From UBA9676 sp963730065 (lineage in GTDB: Bacteria; Actinomycetota; Actinomycetes; Streptosporangiales; Streptosporangiaceae): 64,000 nucleotides of DNA. Position numbers and translations under genes: made by a program. Under the pieces are notes generated by a model. That model saw only the letters and a program-made list of their open reading frames with translations. It did not search any database and was not told the DNA's origin. The stretch covers positions 124,001 through 188,000 of the forward strand of contig CAVSQL010000014.1 of assembly GCA_963730065.1 (NCBI GenBank). The letters are read 5' to 3'. Shown here piece after piece: positions 23,269 to 31,934 of the stretch (the stretch's first letter is position 1; each line of letters opens with the position of its first letter).

Positions 23269-23937
23269 TCAGCCCGTGCTGCGCGCCTTGACCAGGCCCG
23301 TCTCATAGGCGAACACCACCGCCTGGACCCGGTCCCGCAGGCCGAGCTTGGCCAGCACCCGGCCGACGTGCGTCTTCACGGTGGCCTCGGACACGAACAG
23401 CCGCCGGGCGATCTCGCCGTTGGACAGGCCCTGGGCGACGTGGGCGAGCACCTCCCGCTCCCGCGCGGTCAGGCAGGCGAGGTCCGGCGGGGCCGGCCCG
23501 TCGTCGGCCGGGAACAGCGGCGCAAAGCGGTCGATCAGCCGCCGGGTGGTGGACGGGGCGACCACCGCGTCACCGGAGTGCACCGCCCGGATGCCGAACA
23601 GCAGTTCTTCCGGCGGCACGTCCTTGAGCAGGAACCCGCTGGCCCCGGCCTTGAGCGCGGAGTAGGCGTACTCATCGAGGTCGAACGTGGTCAGCATGAG
23701 CACCCGCGGCCGGTCGCCGGCCTGGCAGATCTGCCGGGTCGCCTCGATCCCGTCCAGCCGGGGCATCCGCACATCCATCACCACCACGTCGGCGGCCACC
23801 GTGCGCAGCATCGCCGTCGCGGCCAGCCCGTCACCCGCCTCGCCGACCACCTCCATATCCGGCTGGGCGTCGAGCACCATCCGGAACCCGGCCCGGACCA
23901 GTTCCTGGTCGTCCACGAGCAGGATCCGGATGCTCAC
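23269..23937 (-). CDS. NarL/LuxR-type response regulator
   Basis: A 222-residue regulator. The receiver domain has the acidic pair in LLVDDQELVRAGF, phospho-acceptor Asp in VVVMDVRMPRLDG, and TTFDLDEYAY and GFLLKD. The C-terminal LuxR HTH reads LTAREREVLAHVAQGLSNGEIARRLFVSEATVKTHV. GTG 23937 overlaps the kinase stop by four bases (GTGA), so the pair is translated together. DesR-like systems often control membrane or stress genes; the target here is unknown. Confidence 0.92.
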   Translation of the reverse strand: MSIRILLVDDQELVRAGFRMVLDAQPDMEVVGEAGDGLAATAMLRTVAADVVVMDVRMPRLDGIEATRQICQAGDRPRVLMLTTFDLDEYAYSALKAGASGFLLKDVPPEELLFGIRAVHSGDAVVAPSTTRRLIDRFAPLFPADDGPAPPDLACLTAREREVLAHVAQGLSNGEIARRLFVSEATVKTHVGRVLAKLGLRDRVQAVVFAYETGLVKARSTG

Positions 23938-25175
23938 GCGGCACCGGCCCCGCTGGCGTCCGCGTACGCCTCGCGGGGCAGGGCGGGCACGAGCGGCAGC
24001 CGGGCGGTGACCTGGTAGCCGCCGGCCGGGCGCGGGCCGGCCTGCACCCAGCCGCCGTAGATGGCGATCCGCTCGCGCATTCCCGCCAGCCCGTGGCCAG
24101 CCCCGTCGGAGGCGGCGGCGCCGCCCAGGCCGTCGTCGGTGATCCGCAGCAGCAGCGCGTCCTCCAGGTAGCGCAGCAGCACCTGGGCGGTGGCCCGGGG
24201 CCCGCCGTGCTTGCGGGTGTTGGTGAGCGACTCCTGCACGATCCGGTAGGCGGCCAGGGCCGCGCCGTCCGGCAGCGGCTGCGGCACGCCCTCGACGGTG
24301 AAGGAGACCGCCAGGCCCGTGGCCCGGGTCTGATCCAGCAGCTCGCCCAGCTGGCCGATGCCGGGCAGCGGGGCCCGCTCCGGCCCGGTCCCGTCGTCGT
24401 CCCGCCGCAGCACGCCCAGCATGCGGCGCATCTCCGTCAGCGCCTGCCGGCCCGTGCTGGCGATCGCGGCGATCGCCTGCCGGGCGCGGTCCGGGTCGGA
24501 GGTCAGCGCGTATGAGGCGCCGTCCGCCTGGACCACCATGACGCTGACGTTGTGGGCGACCACGTCGTGGAGCTCGCGGGCGATCCTGGCCCGTTCCGCC
24601 GCGGCGGCGATCTGGGCCTGGGCGTCGCGCTCGGCCTCCAGCCGGGCCGCCCGGTCCTCCAAGCTCGCGTAGTACGCCCGCCGGTAGCGCATCGAGTCGC
24701 CGAACACCCACGCGATCAGCGACGGCCCGGCGAACATGATCGAGCCGACCGCGACCGCATCCAGCACGCTGAGCTGGCCCGGCATCCACCGGGCCACCGC
24801 CGTCGCCGAGCCCACCAGGCAGATGGCGAGCCCGGTGACCGAGATCCGCCGCGGGGTGTAGGCAGCCAGGGTGTAGAGCAGGATGACGATCGTCAGGTCG
24901 GTGGCGTTGGGCTTGATGTTCAGCAGGACCTGGAGCGCGCCGATGACAACGGCGGCCGCGAAGGCGCCGACGGGGTGGGAGCGCCGGAAGATCACGGGGA
25001 CAGCAAGCAGGAGCGCCAGCGGGATGCCGAGCGCGCGGGTGAGGCCCACGGCGGAGGACCCGGGGCGGAAGACCATGACCGCGGCCGACGCGACGCCGAG
25101 GAAGGCGAGCACGGCCGCCAGGCCGCCGTCCACCAGCATCGGGTGGCGGCGGAGCCAGCTATAGAGTGCGCCCAC
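23934..25175 (-). CDS. DesK-type sensor histidine kinase
   Basis: A 413-residue membrane kinase. The N-terminal 170 residues contain about five or six hydrophobic segments (LAAVLAFLGVASAAVMVF, ALGIPLALLLAVPVIF, LTIVILLYTLAAYT and others). A HisKA_3 dimerisation domain follows with the phospho-histidine in RELHDVVAHNVSVMVVQAD, then a HATPase_c domain (QESLTNTRKHGG, ITDDGLGG, GHGLAGMRERI). It signals to the overlapping response regulator. No extracellular sensor domain is visible, so the cue is probably sensed in the membrane. Confidence 0.92.
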   Translation of the reverse strand: MGALYSWLRRHPMLVDGGLAAVLAFLGVASAAVMVFRPGSSAVGLTRALGIPLALLLAVPVIFRRSHPVGAFAAAVVIGALQVLLNIKPNATDLTIVILLYTLAAYTPRRISVTGLAICLVGSATAVARWMPGQLSVLDAVAVGSIMFAGPSLIAWVFGDSMRYRRAYYASLEDRAARLEAERDAQAQIAAAAERARIARELHDVVAHNVSVMVVQADGASYALTSDPDRARQAIAAIASTGRQALTEMRRMLGVLRRDDDGTGPERAPLPGIGQLGELLDQTRATGLAVSFTVEGVPQPLPDGAALAAYRIVQESLTNTRKHGGPRATAQVLLRYLEDALLLRITDDGLGGAAASDGAGHGLAGMRERIAIYGGWVQAGPRPAGGYQVTARLPLVPALPREAYADASGAGAA

Positions 25176-25287
25176 GCTTCAAGGGTAGATCTGGCCTGCC
25201 CAACCGTCGTCATCCCGGCGGCCGGCCCGCCGTCATCTTCCCGGCTGACACCGGCGGCGGTCCGGTATGGGCACAACGGCGGTGCGG

Positions 25288-26031
25288 TCAGGAGCCCGAT
25301 CCCGGCAGCGGCCTGGTGGCCAGCGTGGTGTGCGTGAACCCGCCAGTGCCGTCCGGCCCCACCAGATACCCGGCCGCGCCGGGCAGCCCGGTGACCACGG
25401 CGTCCAGCTCATCGTCGACGAAGTGGGCGCCCGCACCGTCGTCGCAGGCGATCCCGGCCGGGAGCCCGCCGGCCGCGATCAGCGAGGTGAACAGCGGGCG
25501 GCGGCCGGGCTCGGAGTCGTAGTGCGGGCAGTAGCTGCCCGTGAGAAACCCGAGGCCGTCGGTGAAAGCGCGCAGGTCAGGGCCGAACGAGTCGGTCGTG
25601 CCGCCCTCGAACCAGCAGATCGCGCCCGCGCTCACCCCGGCCAGCACCACCCCCGCCTGCCAGGCGGCGCGCAGGATGCGGTCGAGCTCGTGGACGCGCC
25701 ACACCGCGACCATGTTCGCCACGCTGCCGCCGCCGACGAAGATCAGGTCCTGGGAGAGCAGGAAGTCCTCCGGGTCGGCCACGGTCGGCATGGGGAACAG
25801 CGCCAGGTAGCTCACCTCGCCCGGGGCGCCCTCGAACCAGGTCTGGGCCCGGGCCACCGCGGCCGGGTCGTCGCCGACGGCGGTGGTCAGCACGCCGATC
25901 CGCGGGGCGGCCCCCCCGGTCAGCCCGCACAGGTAGTCCAGGAACGGCTGGCGCGCGCCGGGGGAATCCGGCGGGGGCAGCCCGCCGAAGGCCACGACAT
26001 GCCGGCGCCCGTCAACTGCCACGTTCCGCAC
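25288..26031 (-). CDS. peptidase E-like S51 family protein
   Basis: A 247-residue cytosolic serine peptidase-like protein. The nucleophile elbow is AGVSAGAICWFEGG; FVGGGSVANMVAVWR and the later HYDSEPGRRP region also match dipeptidase E, which cleaves Asp-X dipeptides. Cyanophycinases share this fold, so substrate assignment is tentative. GTG 26031 starts the frame. The neighbours do not suggest a pathway. Confidence 0.85.
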   Translation of the reverse strand: MRNVAVDGRRHVVAFGGLPPPDSPGARQPFLDYLCGLTGGAAPRIGVLTTAVGDDPAAVARAQTWFEGAPGEVSYLALFPMPTVADPEDFLLSQDLIFVGGGSVANMVAVWRVHELDRILRAAWQAGVVLAGVSAGAICWFEGGTTDSFGPDLRAFTDGLGFLTGSYCPHYDSEPGRRPLFTSLIAAGGLPAGIACDDGAGAHFVDDELDAVVTGLPGAAGYLVGPDGTGGFTHTTLATRPLPGSGS

Positions 26032-26173
26032 GGTAACGGCTGGCGGTCACAAGTGCCAGCCCGGTCCGGCAGTCCTCCTGGCCACCCAAGGCGCCGGGGC
26101 CTCTCAGAGACCCCGGCAAGAGGGCTGCTGGGCTCGCGGGACCCGCATCCCGCCTGGCGGCGTTGTCGTCGCC

Positions 26174-26194
26174 GCCGATAGCTCCACTATCGGC
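26174..26194. repeat. short perfect inverted repeat in divergent gap
   Basis: GCCGATAG (26174-26181) and CTATCGGC (26187-26194) with a five-base loop lie between the S51 gene and the HIT gene, which point away from each other. It could be an operator or an RNA hairpin in a leader. Confidence 0.35.
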
Positions 26195-26304
26195 TCCTCC
26201 TCCGCCTTGCCATCCGGGCGCGGGTGACCCGCTCCGCGTCGTGCCGGAGGCGCGCCAGAAGGCGGAGTCAGCGCCCTACTGCCGGGGCCTCTAAAGTGCC
26301 GGTC

Positions 26305-26733
26305 GTGAGCGACTGTGTTTTCGATGCCATTGCGAGCGGGGACCACCCGGCCGAGATCGTGCTCGCCGACGAGGTGACCGTGGCGTTCCTTGACGCCCGG
26401 CCGGTGTTCAAGGGCCATGTCCTGGTGATCCCGCGTGAGCACTACGAGACGCTGGCGGACCTGCCGGTCGGCCTGGTCGGGCCGCTGTTCACCCGGGTCC
26501 AGCGGGTCAGCGCCGCCCTGCCGGCCGCGCTCGGCGCGCAGGGCACTTTCGTGGCGATGAACAATGTCGTCAGCCAGAGCGTCCCGCACGTGCACGTGCA
26601 CGTGGTGCCCCGGACGCGGGGCGATGGCCTGCGTGGGTTCTTCTGGCCACGCCAGAAGTACGCCGACGGCGCCGAGGCGGCCGCCTACGCGCAGCGGATC
26701 AGGGACGCGCTCGCCGCCGCCCCACGCGGCTGA
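26305..26733 (+). CDS. HIT family protein
   Basis: A 142-residue histidine-triad hydrolase/transferase. The triad motif is QSVPHVHVHVVPRTRGD near residue 95; the N-terminal FDAIASGDHPAEIVLADEVTVAFLDARPVFKGHVLVIPREHY is typical of the HINT/HIT branch that hydrolyses adenosine 5'-monophosphoramidates. GTG 26305 is chosen because VSDCVFDAIASG matches the usual N-terminus; the frame is open further upstream. Confidence 0.92.
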   Translation: MSDCVFDAIASGDHPAEIVLADEVTVAFLDARPVFKGHVLVIPREHYETLADLPVGLVGPLFTRVQRVSAALPAALGAQGTFVAMNNVVSQSVPHVHVHVVPRTRGDGLRGFFWPRQKYADGAEAAAYAQRIRDALAAAPRG

Positions 26734-26867
26734 TCGAGCCGCTGGCCGCGCCTGCTTCACTCCCGTTTATCCCTTAACGGCTGACGTTCTGGATCTAAGC
26801 TGGTCCCGCCTGTTCCACAATGGCCAGGCATAACGGGCGCGGTTTCACCGATTAAGGGAGGTTGTCC

Positions 26868-27485
26868 GTGACCTTACTTGCCAGCATCTCTCTGCCGCAA
26901 TCGCCCTTCCCGCCGATCGCCCTCGGCTTCTTCGGGCTCGGCACTGGTTACCTGATCTACGGCCCGCAGGAGTTATTGGGCTTCCCCAAGCGCGACGGGA
27001 GCGTGGACTTCGGGACCGGCGTTTGGGGCATCTGGATGCCCGGGTTCTGCCAGTTCCTCACCGGCACCTACCTCTTCCTCGGGCTCACCCTCTTCGGCAC
27101 CTTCACCGCCTCGCCGCCGCTCTACATGGCGGCGCTCGCCTTCTCCGCCTACGGCGTGCACTGGTTCGCGCTCGGCTGGAACCGGCTGAAGCAGGTAGAC
27201 CCGCGGGTGAACCTCGGCATGGCGGTGGCCTTCACCGCCATCTCGGTCCTCGGCATGATCGTGTTCTTCAAGGCCGGGGACAACGGGGTCGGCGGCCTGT
27301 TCATCGGGCTGACCTGTGTCTATCTCTCCGACATCCTCGCCAGTCTCGGCCCGAGCGCCCCGGGCCCGTCCAGGCTCGGCACCAGGCTCATGGGGTTCTT
27401 CCACCTGGGCGTCGGCATCTGGCTGATGTATCTCATGTTCGCCGTCGTGCTGGACCTGTCGCTCAAGTACACCCTGTACTTCTGA
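26868..27485 (+). CDS. six-TM protein resembling GPR1/FUN34/YaaH (acetate transporter-like) family
   Basis: A 205-residue integral membrane protein with six hydrophobic segments. The pattern FFGLGTGYLIYGPQELLGF, GFCQFLTGTYLFLGL and ALAFSAYGVHWFALGW recalls succinate-acetate permeases, though the signature NPxPLGL is not exact. Small monocarboxylates are a plausible substrate. GTG 26868 has AAGGGAGG seven bases upstream and is preferred to TTG 26862. A strong terminator follows. Confidence 0.65.
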   Translation: MTLLASISLPQSPFPPIALGFFGLGTGYLIYGPQELLGFPKRDGSVDFGTGVWGIWMPGFCQFLTGTYLFLGLTLFGTFTASPPLYMAALAFSAYGVHWFALGWNRLKQVDPRVNLGMAVAFTAISVLGMIVFFKAGDNGVGGLFIGLTCVYLSDILASLGPSAPGPSRLGTRLMGFFHLGVGIWLMYLMFAVVLDLSLKYTLYF

Positions 27486-27492
27486 GCCCCGC

Positions 27493-27532
27493 GAGGACGC
27501 GGTCCCGGCGGCGGCCCCGGGATCGCGTCCTC
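27493..27532 (+). terminator. strong hairpin terminator
   Basis: GAGGACGCG (27493-27501) pairs perfectly with CGCGTCCTC (27524-27532), and seven more inner bases pair with one G-T, giving a 16-bp stem just after the acetate-transporter-like gene. Confidence 0.7.
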
Positions 27533-27598
27533 ACGTTGTATCGCGTTCACCGCGTGGTGAGGATGCGGCCGGGGCGGCAAGCGCCTATCGTCGGGGGT

Positions 27599-28018
27599 AT
27601 GTCCGAGTGGTGGTCGATCGAGGTATTCCACAGCGAGTTTCCCGCCGGGCAGTGGCGGGATACCTACTCGTCCATGCTGATCGAGTCGGCGGTAACGGCC
27701 GGGGCCACCAGCTGGGAATGGCACGAGCACCGATGGGGTGTCGTCTTCGAGGCGGAGTTCGGGGAGGACTCCCAGTGGGAGTCCTTCCGCGCCATCCCGG
27801 CCGTCCTGGCCGCGCTTGACGCCGTGCCCGATCCGGTGAATGGGCTGCTCGTGTACCGGGGGCGTGGGGGAGGGGCCGGTGCGTCGTCACCGCGCAGGCC
27901 GCGCCCGACCGCGGGGGCTGGAGCGATGGCCCGGCCCGAGCCCGCCGCTGGGGAGCGGGCCGACCTCACAGCGACAACCCCTCCTGGACTGCCCCACCTG
28001 GCCGGATGCACGCCGTGA
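27599..28018 (+). CDS. hypothetical protein, 139 aa
   Basis: Residues 1-85 look like a compact folded domain rich in Trp (MSEWWSIEVFHSEFPAGQW, TSWEWHEHRWGVVFEAEF); the last 50 residues are Gly/Ala/Pro/Arg-rich and probably disordered. ATG 27599 follows GGGGGT. The family is not recognised. It lies between a terminator and the DUF5998 gene on the same strand. Confidence 0.6.
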   Translation: MSEWWSIEVFHSEFPAGQWRDTYSSMLIESAVTAGATSWEWHEHRWGVVFEAEFGEDSQWESFRAIPAVLAALDAVPDPVNGLLVYRGRGGGAGASSPRRPRPTAGAGAMARPEPAAGERADLTATTPPGLPHLAGCTP

Positions 28019-28111
28019 CGCGATCACGGAGGGCGTCCGCCGGTGCGCGGGCCTACATCACTGATCCATGGTTCGGCCGGCACGGGGTCAGGGAGAGTGC
28101 AGGATGGAGCA

Positions 28112-28705
28112 ATGAGGGATATCCAAGCCACAGCTGAGGGGCTGCGGTCGGCGATCGAGCGGAGCGGCTATTACCCGGGGCTGGTCGCTGACGCGGTCTC
28201 CTCCGCCCTGGGCTCCGAGCCGGTCGTCTCGTACGTGGTGCAGGGTGAAGCGCTATTCGACCCCGCCATGGAGGTGCGCCGCCACATGAGCGTGCTGGTG
28301 CTGACCCCGACCAGGCTGATCTACTCGCACACCGACGAGAACCCGGCCGAGGAGCCGTCAACCCGGCCGCAGGCGGAGACCAGCACCGAGGCGGTGCGCG
28401 TCTCCCGCATCTCTTCCGTGGCGGTGACCCGGGTGGTGCCCGACCCCGCTTCATACGTTCCCGGGGTGACGATGCCCACTGAGGTGGTGCTGACCATCGG
28501 CTGGAACGTGCTTTCCCACGTCGAGCTCGAGCCCGCCCATTGTGGGGACGAGAACTGCGAGGCGGACCACGGCTACAGCGGGACCATCACCGCGGACGAC
28601 CTGGCGCTGCGGGTCAGCGAGGCGGCCGATGGCGAGGAAGCGGTCCGGCAGGTGCTGGCGTTCGCCACGGCGCTGGCGGCGGCGACCGCTCACCCAGACC
28701 GGTGA
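28112..28705 (+). CDS. DUF5998 family protein
   Basis: A 197-residue actinobacterial protein: MRDIQATAEGLRSAIERSGYYPGLVADAV, then VVQGEALFDPAMEVRRHMSVLVLTPTRLIYSHTDE and a Cys pair in HCGDENCEADHGYSGT. Its function is unknown. It lies directly before, and its last base overlaps, the alkaline-phosphatase-like gene, an arrangement seen in Streptomyces relatives, so the products may act together. Confidence 0.82.
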   Translation: MRDIQATAEGLRSAIERSGYYPGLVADAVSSALGSEPVVSYVVQGEALFDPAMEVRRHMSVLVLTPTRLIYSHTDENPAEEPSTRPQAETSTEAVRVSRISSVAVTRVVPDPASYVPGVTMPTEVVLTIGWNVLSHVELEPAHCGDENCEADHGYSGTITADDLALRVSEAADGEEAVRQVLAFATALAAATAHPDR

Positions 28706-29856
28706 TGGACGGGCTGATGCCAGCCGAGCCGGCGATCGCGCCGGTCCTGCCCCGCTACGGTGAGCGCAGCCTTCCCGACCTGGCCACTTCCCTGCTCTCG
28801 TCGCTCGGCATCACCGGCGAGCAGAACGTGCTCGGCCTCCAGCCCGCCGCCCGCATCTGCCTGCTCGTGGTGGACGGCCTGGGCTGGGAGCTGCTGCGGG
28901 ACCATCCGGCGGCGGCGCCGTTCCTGTCCGAACTGGCGGTCAACGCGGCGCCGCTGACAGCTGGCTACCCGGCGACCACGGTGACCAGCCTGAGCTCGCT
29001 GGGCACGGGCCGCCCGCCCGGCCAGCACGGCATGCTTGGCTACCAGGTCGCGATCCCCGGCGAGGGCAAGCTGCTGAACGGCCTGCGGTGGGACAAGTCG
29101 GTCGACCCGCTCGCCTGGCAGCCGCGTTCGACGATCTACGAGCGGGCCGCGGAAGCGGGCGTGAGCACGTACCGGGTCGCGGCCGCGACGCTGGAGAAGA
29201 CCGGGCTGTCCACGGCCGTCATGCGCGGCAACTGCTACCGGCCCGCGGACAGCCTCGGCGCGCTGGCGGCCGAGGCGGCCGATGCCCTGCGGTGGTCGGA
29301 CCGGGCGCTCGTCACTGTGTACCACGCCCAGCTGGACGGCACCGGGCATGTGTTCGGCTGCGGGTCAGATGCCTGGCGCTTCCAGCTCGGTCACGTGGAC
29401 AAGCTGGCCGAGCAGCTGGCGACGGCCATTCCCGCGGGGATCCCGCTGTACGTGACGGCCGATCACGGGATGACCGACGTGGCGCCCGAGGACCGGATCG
29501 ACGCGGATACCACGCCCGGCCTACTCGACGGGATCGCCCTGCTGGGCGGCGAACCGCGGGCCCGCCATCTGTACACCGTTCCCGGCGCGGCCGACGATGT
29601 GCGCCAGACGTGGCGAGACATCATCGGCGACCGGGCCTGGGTCCTCTCGCGCGACGAGGCGGTCGAGGCGGGCTGGTTCGGCCCGGTGGATCCCTGGCTC
29701 GCCGACCGGATCGGCGACGTGGTGGTTGCCCCGGCGGGTTCGGCCGCCGTGATCGCCAGCAAGGCGGAGGTGCTGGAGTCCTCGCTGATCGGCATGCACG
29801 GCTCACTGACCTCATCCGATCAGCTGGTGCCGCTGCTGTGCCTGCCCGCCTCGTGA
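28705..29856 (+). CDS. alkaline phosphatase superfamily / nucleotide pyrophosphatase-like protein
   Basis: A 383-residue type I phosphodiesterase/nucleotide pyrophosphatase fold. Metal and catalytic residues are visible: Asp in LLVVDGLGWELL, the nucleophile Thr in GYPATTVTSLSSLGTG, Asp/His in QLDGTGHVFG and Asp-His in VTADHGMTD. There is no signal peptide, so it should be cytosolic. ATG 28705 overlaps the preceding stop; GTG 28702 is the alternative. The substrate is unknown. Confidence 0.88.
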   Translation: MDGLMPAEPAIAPVLPRYGERSLPDLATSLLSSLGITGEQNVLGLQPAARICLLVVDGLGWELLRDHPAAAPFLSELAVNAAPLTAGYPATTVTSLSSLGTGRPPGQHGMLGYQVAIPGEGKLLNGLRWDKSVDPLAWQPRSTIYERAAEAGVSTYRVAAATLEKTGLSTAVMRGNCYRPADSLGALAAEAADALRWSDRALVTVYHAQLDGTGHVFGCGSDAWRFQLGHVDKLAEQLATAIPAGIPLYVTADHGMTDVAPEDRIDADTTPGLLDGIALLGGEPRARHLYTVPGAADDVRQTWRDIIGDRAWVLSRDEAVEAGWFGPVDPWLADRIGDVVVAPAGSAAVIASKAEVLESSLIGMHGSLTSSDQLVPLLCLPAS

Positions 29857-29904
29857 CCGTGACGCAGGGCGGCGCCGCGCCGCTCAAAATGGCGTGCCGG
29901 GCGG

Positions 29905-29978
29905 TTATCCACAATCTGACCTGGGGAAACGCTAGGCGGAGCGGCAGGCCATCCACAGGAACGAGCGAGTTACCCACA
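29905..29978 (+). other. cluster of three DnaA-box-like 9-mers
   Basis: TTATCCACA (29905-29913, a perfect consensus box), CCATCCACA (29949-29957) and TTACCCACA (29970-29978) lie in the same orientation within 74 bases of a 207-base intergenic gap. No dnaA, dnaN or other origin gene is near, so this is not oriC by context. Confidence 0.45.
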
Positions 29979-30063
29979 GCATGACCCCAGGGGATGTCGG
30001 TGAGTCGCCCGTTCCCGGGCCTGCCCGGTGCGACCTGGCCATCCCGCGGAAGGGGTGCATGGC

Positions 30064-30945
30064 GTGGAGCCACTGGCCGACGTGACAACGCTGGCCCGGA
30101 GCCTGGCCGCGGAGCCGCCGCCCGTGCTGCTCGACGTGCGCTGGTGGCCCGGCCCGGACGGCCCGCCCGGTATCGCCGGCTACCGCGCCGGGCATCTGCC
30201 CGGTGCCGTCTTCGTCGACCTCGACCGCGATCTGGCCGGAGCGCCGGGCCCCGGCGGCCGTCACCCGCTGCCGGAGGCGGCAGCGTTCCAGCTGGCCATG
30301 CGCAAGGCCGGGGTCAGTGACGGGCGGGACGTGGTCGTGTACGACGATGCGGACGCCACGGCCGCGGCCCGCGGCTGGTGGCTGCTGCGCTACTTCGGCC
30401 ACACCCGGGTCAGGGTCGCCGATGGCGGCTACCGCGCCTGGGTCGCGGCCGGCCTGCCGGTTGCGGCTGGTGAGGAGGCCGCCTCGCGGCCGGGCGACTT
30501 CACCGCCCGGCCCGGGAGGATGCCGCTGCTGGACGCGGACGGCGCCGCTGACATGGCCCGCCGCGGCATCCTGCTGGACGCGCGGGCGGGGGAGCGCTAC
30601 CGAGGCGACACCGAGCCGTTCGACCCGGTCGCCGGCCATATCCCCGGCGCGGTGAGCGCGCCCACCACGGCCAACGTGCTCGGCGACGGCCGCTTCCTGC
30701 CGGTACCGGCCCTGCGGGCATGGTTCGGCGCGCTCGGGGTGGCGGCCCGGGAGCCCGCCCATAGTGGCGGCGCCGGCGGCGCCACTATGGGCGTCGGCGC
30801 CTACTGCGGGTCGGGGGTGACCGCTGCCCACGAGGTGCTCGCGCTGGCGGTGGCCGGGCTGCCGGCCGCGCTCTATGTCGGGTCCTGGTCGCACTGGGTG
30901 ACCGACCCGGCTCGGCCGGTCGCCACCGGCCCCGAACCTGGCTGA
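30064..30945 (+). CDS. sulfurtransferase with two rhodanese domains
   Basis: A 293-residue thiosulfate/3-mercaptopyruvate sulfurtransferase. The N-terminal rhodanese domain (PVLLDVRWWPG, GHLPGAVFVDLDRDLAG) is catalytically silent as usual; the C-terminal domain has the persulfide cysteine in GAYCGSGVTA. Between the domain core and the active loop is an unusual Gly/Ala insertion coded by a 36-bp palindrome. GTG 30064 has GAAGGGG upstream; GTG 30055 is also in frame. Confidence 0.88.
   Translation: MEPLADVTTLARSLAAEPPPVLLDVRWWPGPDGPPGIAGYRAGHLPGAVFVDLDRDLAGAPGPGGRHPLPEAAAFQLAMRKAGVSDGRDVVVYDDADATAAARGWWLLRYFGHTRVRVADGGYRAWVAAGLPVAAGEEAASRPGDFTARPGRMPLLDADGAADMARRGILLDARAGERYRGDTEPFDPVAGHIPGAVSAPTTANVLGDGRFLPVPALRAWFGALGVAAREPAHSGGAGGATMGVGAYCGSGVTAAHEVLALAVAGLPAALYVGSWSHWVTDPARPVATGPEPG
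30757..30792. repeat. 36-bp inverted repeat inside the sulfurtransferase gene
   Basis: Arms GCCCATAGTGGCG (30757-30769) and CGCCACTATGGGC (30780-30792) are perfect 13-mers; the centre is also nearly symmetric. It encodes AHSGGAGGATMG just before the active-site cysteine and keeps frame. Confidence 0.85.
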
Positions 30946-31195
30946 CCGCGGCAGCCCGGGCGGATCACCGGGGCTGGCGCCCGGACCGGGCGGGACCTGC
31001 CAGCCGGAGCGGTCCGCAAGGGCCGGCCAGATTTTCCGGCCCGGGGCGGAACCGGGCGGCGCTGGGCGCCGTCCAACGGTTACGGCCCGGGCCGTCCAAG
31101 CCCGGTCTGGGCCGGCCGGGCCCGGCCGGGCCACTCCCCGCTCAGGCCTGCCGGGCCCGGCACAGATCGTCGCCGACACCGGTCGGGAGGCAGAG

Positions 31196-31807
31196 ATGGC
31201 GATGGGGACTCGGTTGGCGGGCGCGCTGAGCCGGGGGTTGCTGGCCACTGCCGTGGTGAGCGCCATGGCCGTGGTGGTCGCGTGCGGCAGCGTCAGCGGC
31301 GGGCCGGGCAGCCATCCGGGCACGTCCGCCGGCAGCACCGCCACCCCTGCGGGCAGCACCGCCACGCCTGCGGGCAGCACCGCCACGCCCGGGGGCAGCG
31401 CCGCCTCCGCCGCCGTGCCGTTGTGTGTGGCCACGGCCCACCTGGACCGGATGGTGGTCGGCCTCAGCACCGGGCTCATGCAAGGCCATCTCCGGGAGGC
31501 GCAGCCGGGGGGCGTAATAATCGCCGATCCGGCGCGGGTGCGGGCCGTGGCGGCCGCCCTGTGTCGGCTGCCGGTGATGGGGCCGGCCCACATGGAGTGC
31601 CCGGATATCCACGGTGCTGCCTACCGGCTCACGTTCTCCGCCGCCGGGCGGATGTTCCCGCCGGTCATGGTCGAGGCGGCCGGCTGCCGCCGGCCGGTGT
31701 ACGGGCTGGGACCGGCCCGGCTGGCATCAGGGGCGTTCCTGGACCTGTTGCACAGGGAACTGGGCCCCGGCCCCGGCGTCGCCACCCCGGTCCCGATGGC
31801 CGCCTGA
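31196..31807 (+). CDS. putative lipoprotein, unknown function
   Basis: A 203-residue exported protein. The signal peptide (LLATAVVSAMAVVVACGS) ends in a lipobox-like VVAC. A Ser/Thr/Gly linker with three STATPAG-type repeats follows (21-bp DNA repeats from about 31330 to 31400), then a C-terminal domain with four cysteines (PLCVATAHL, ALCRLPVMG, MECPDIHG, AAGCRRPVY) that probably form two disulfides. GGGAGG precedes ATG 31196. No neighbour suggests a partner. Confidence 0.75.
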   Translation: MAMGTRLAGALSRGLLATAVVSAMAVVVACGSVSGGPGSHPGTSAGSTATPAGSTATPAGSTATPGGSAASAAVPLCVATAHLDRMVVGLSTGLMQGHLREAQPGGVIIADPARVRAVAAALCRLPVMGPAHMECPDIHGAAYRLTFSAAGRMFPPVMVEAAGCRRPVYGLGPARLASGAFLDLLHRELGPGPGVATPVPMAA

Positions 31808-31934
31808 CCGTGGGTTGACCCGCGCCCCGACCGCCCAGGGTTCCGCCGTCTCGCCTGGCGGTCCTGTTCCCGCCCGGCGGCCCTGTCCCGGCGGCCGAGT
31901 CCCCCGTCTCCCGGGCCCTCGCCGGGTCGGCCGA

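Noticed and set aside
29905..29978. DnaA-box cluster as the chromosomal origin
   Set aside because: oriC lies beside dnaA/dnaN with many boxes; here there are three and no origin genes, so only a minor DnaA site is considered.
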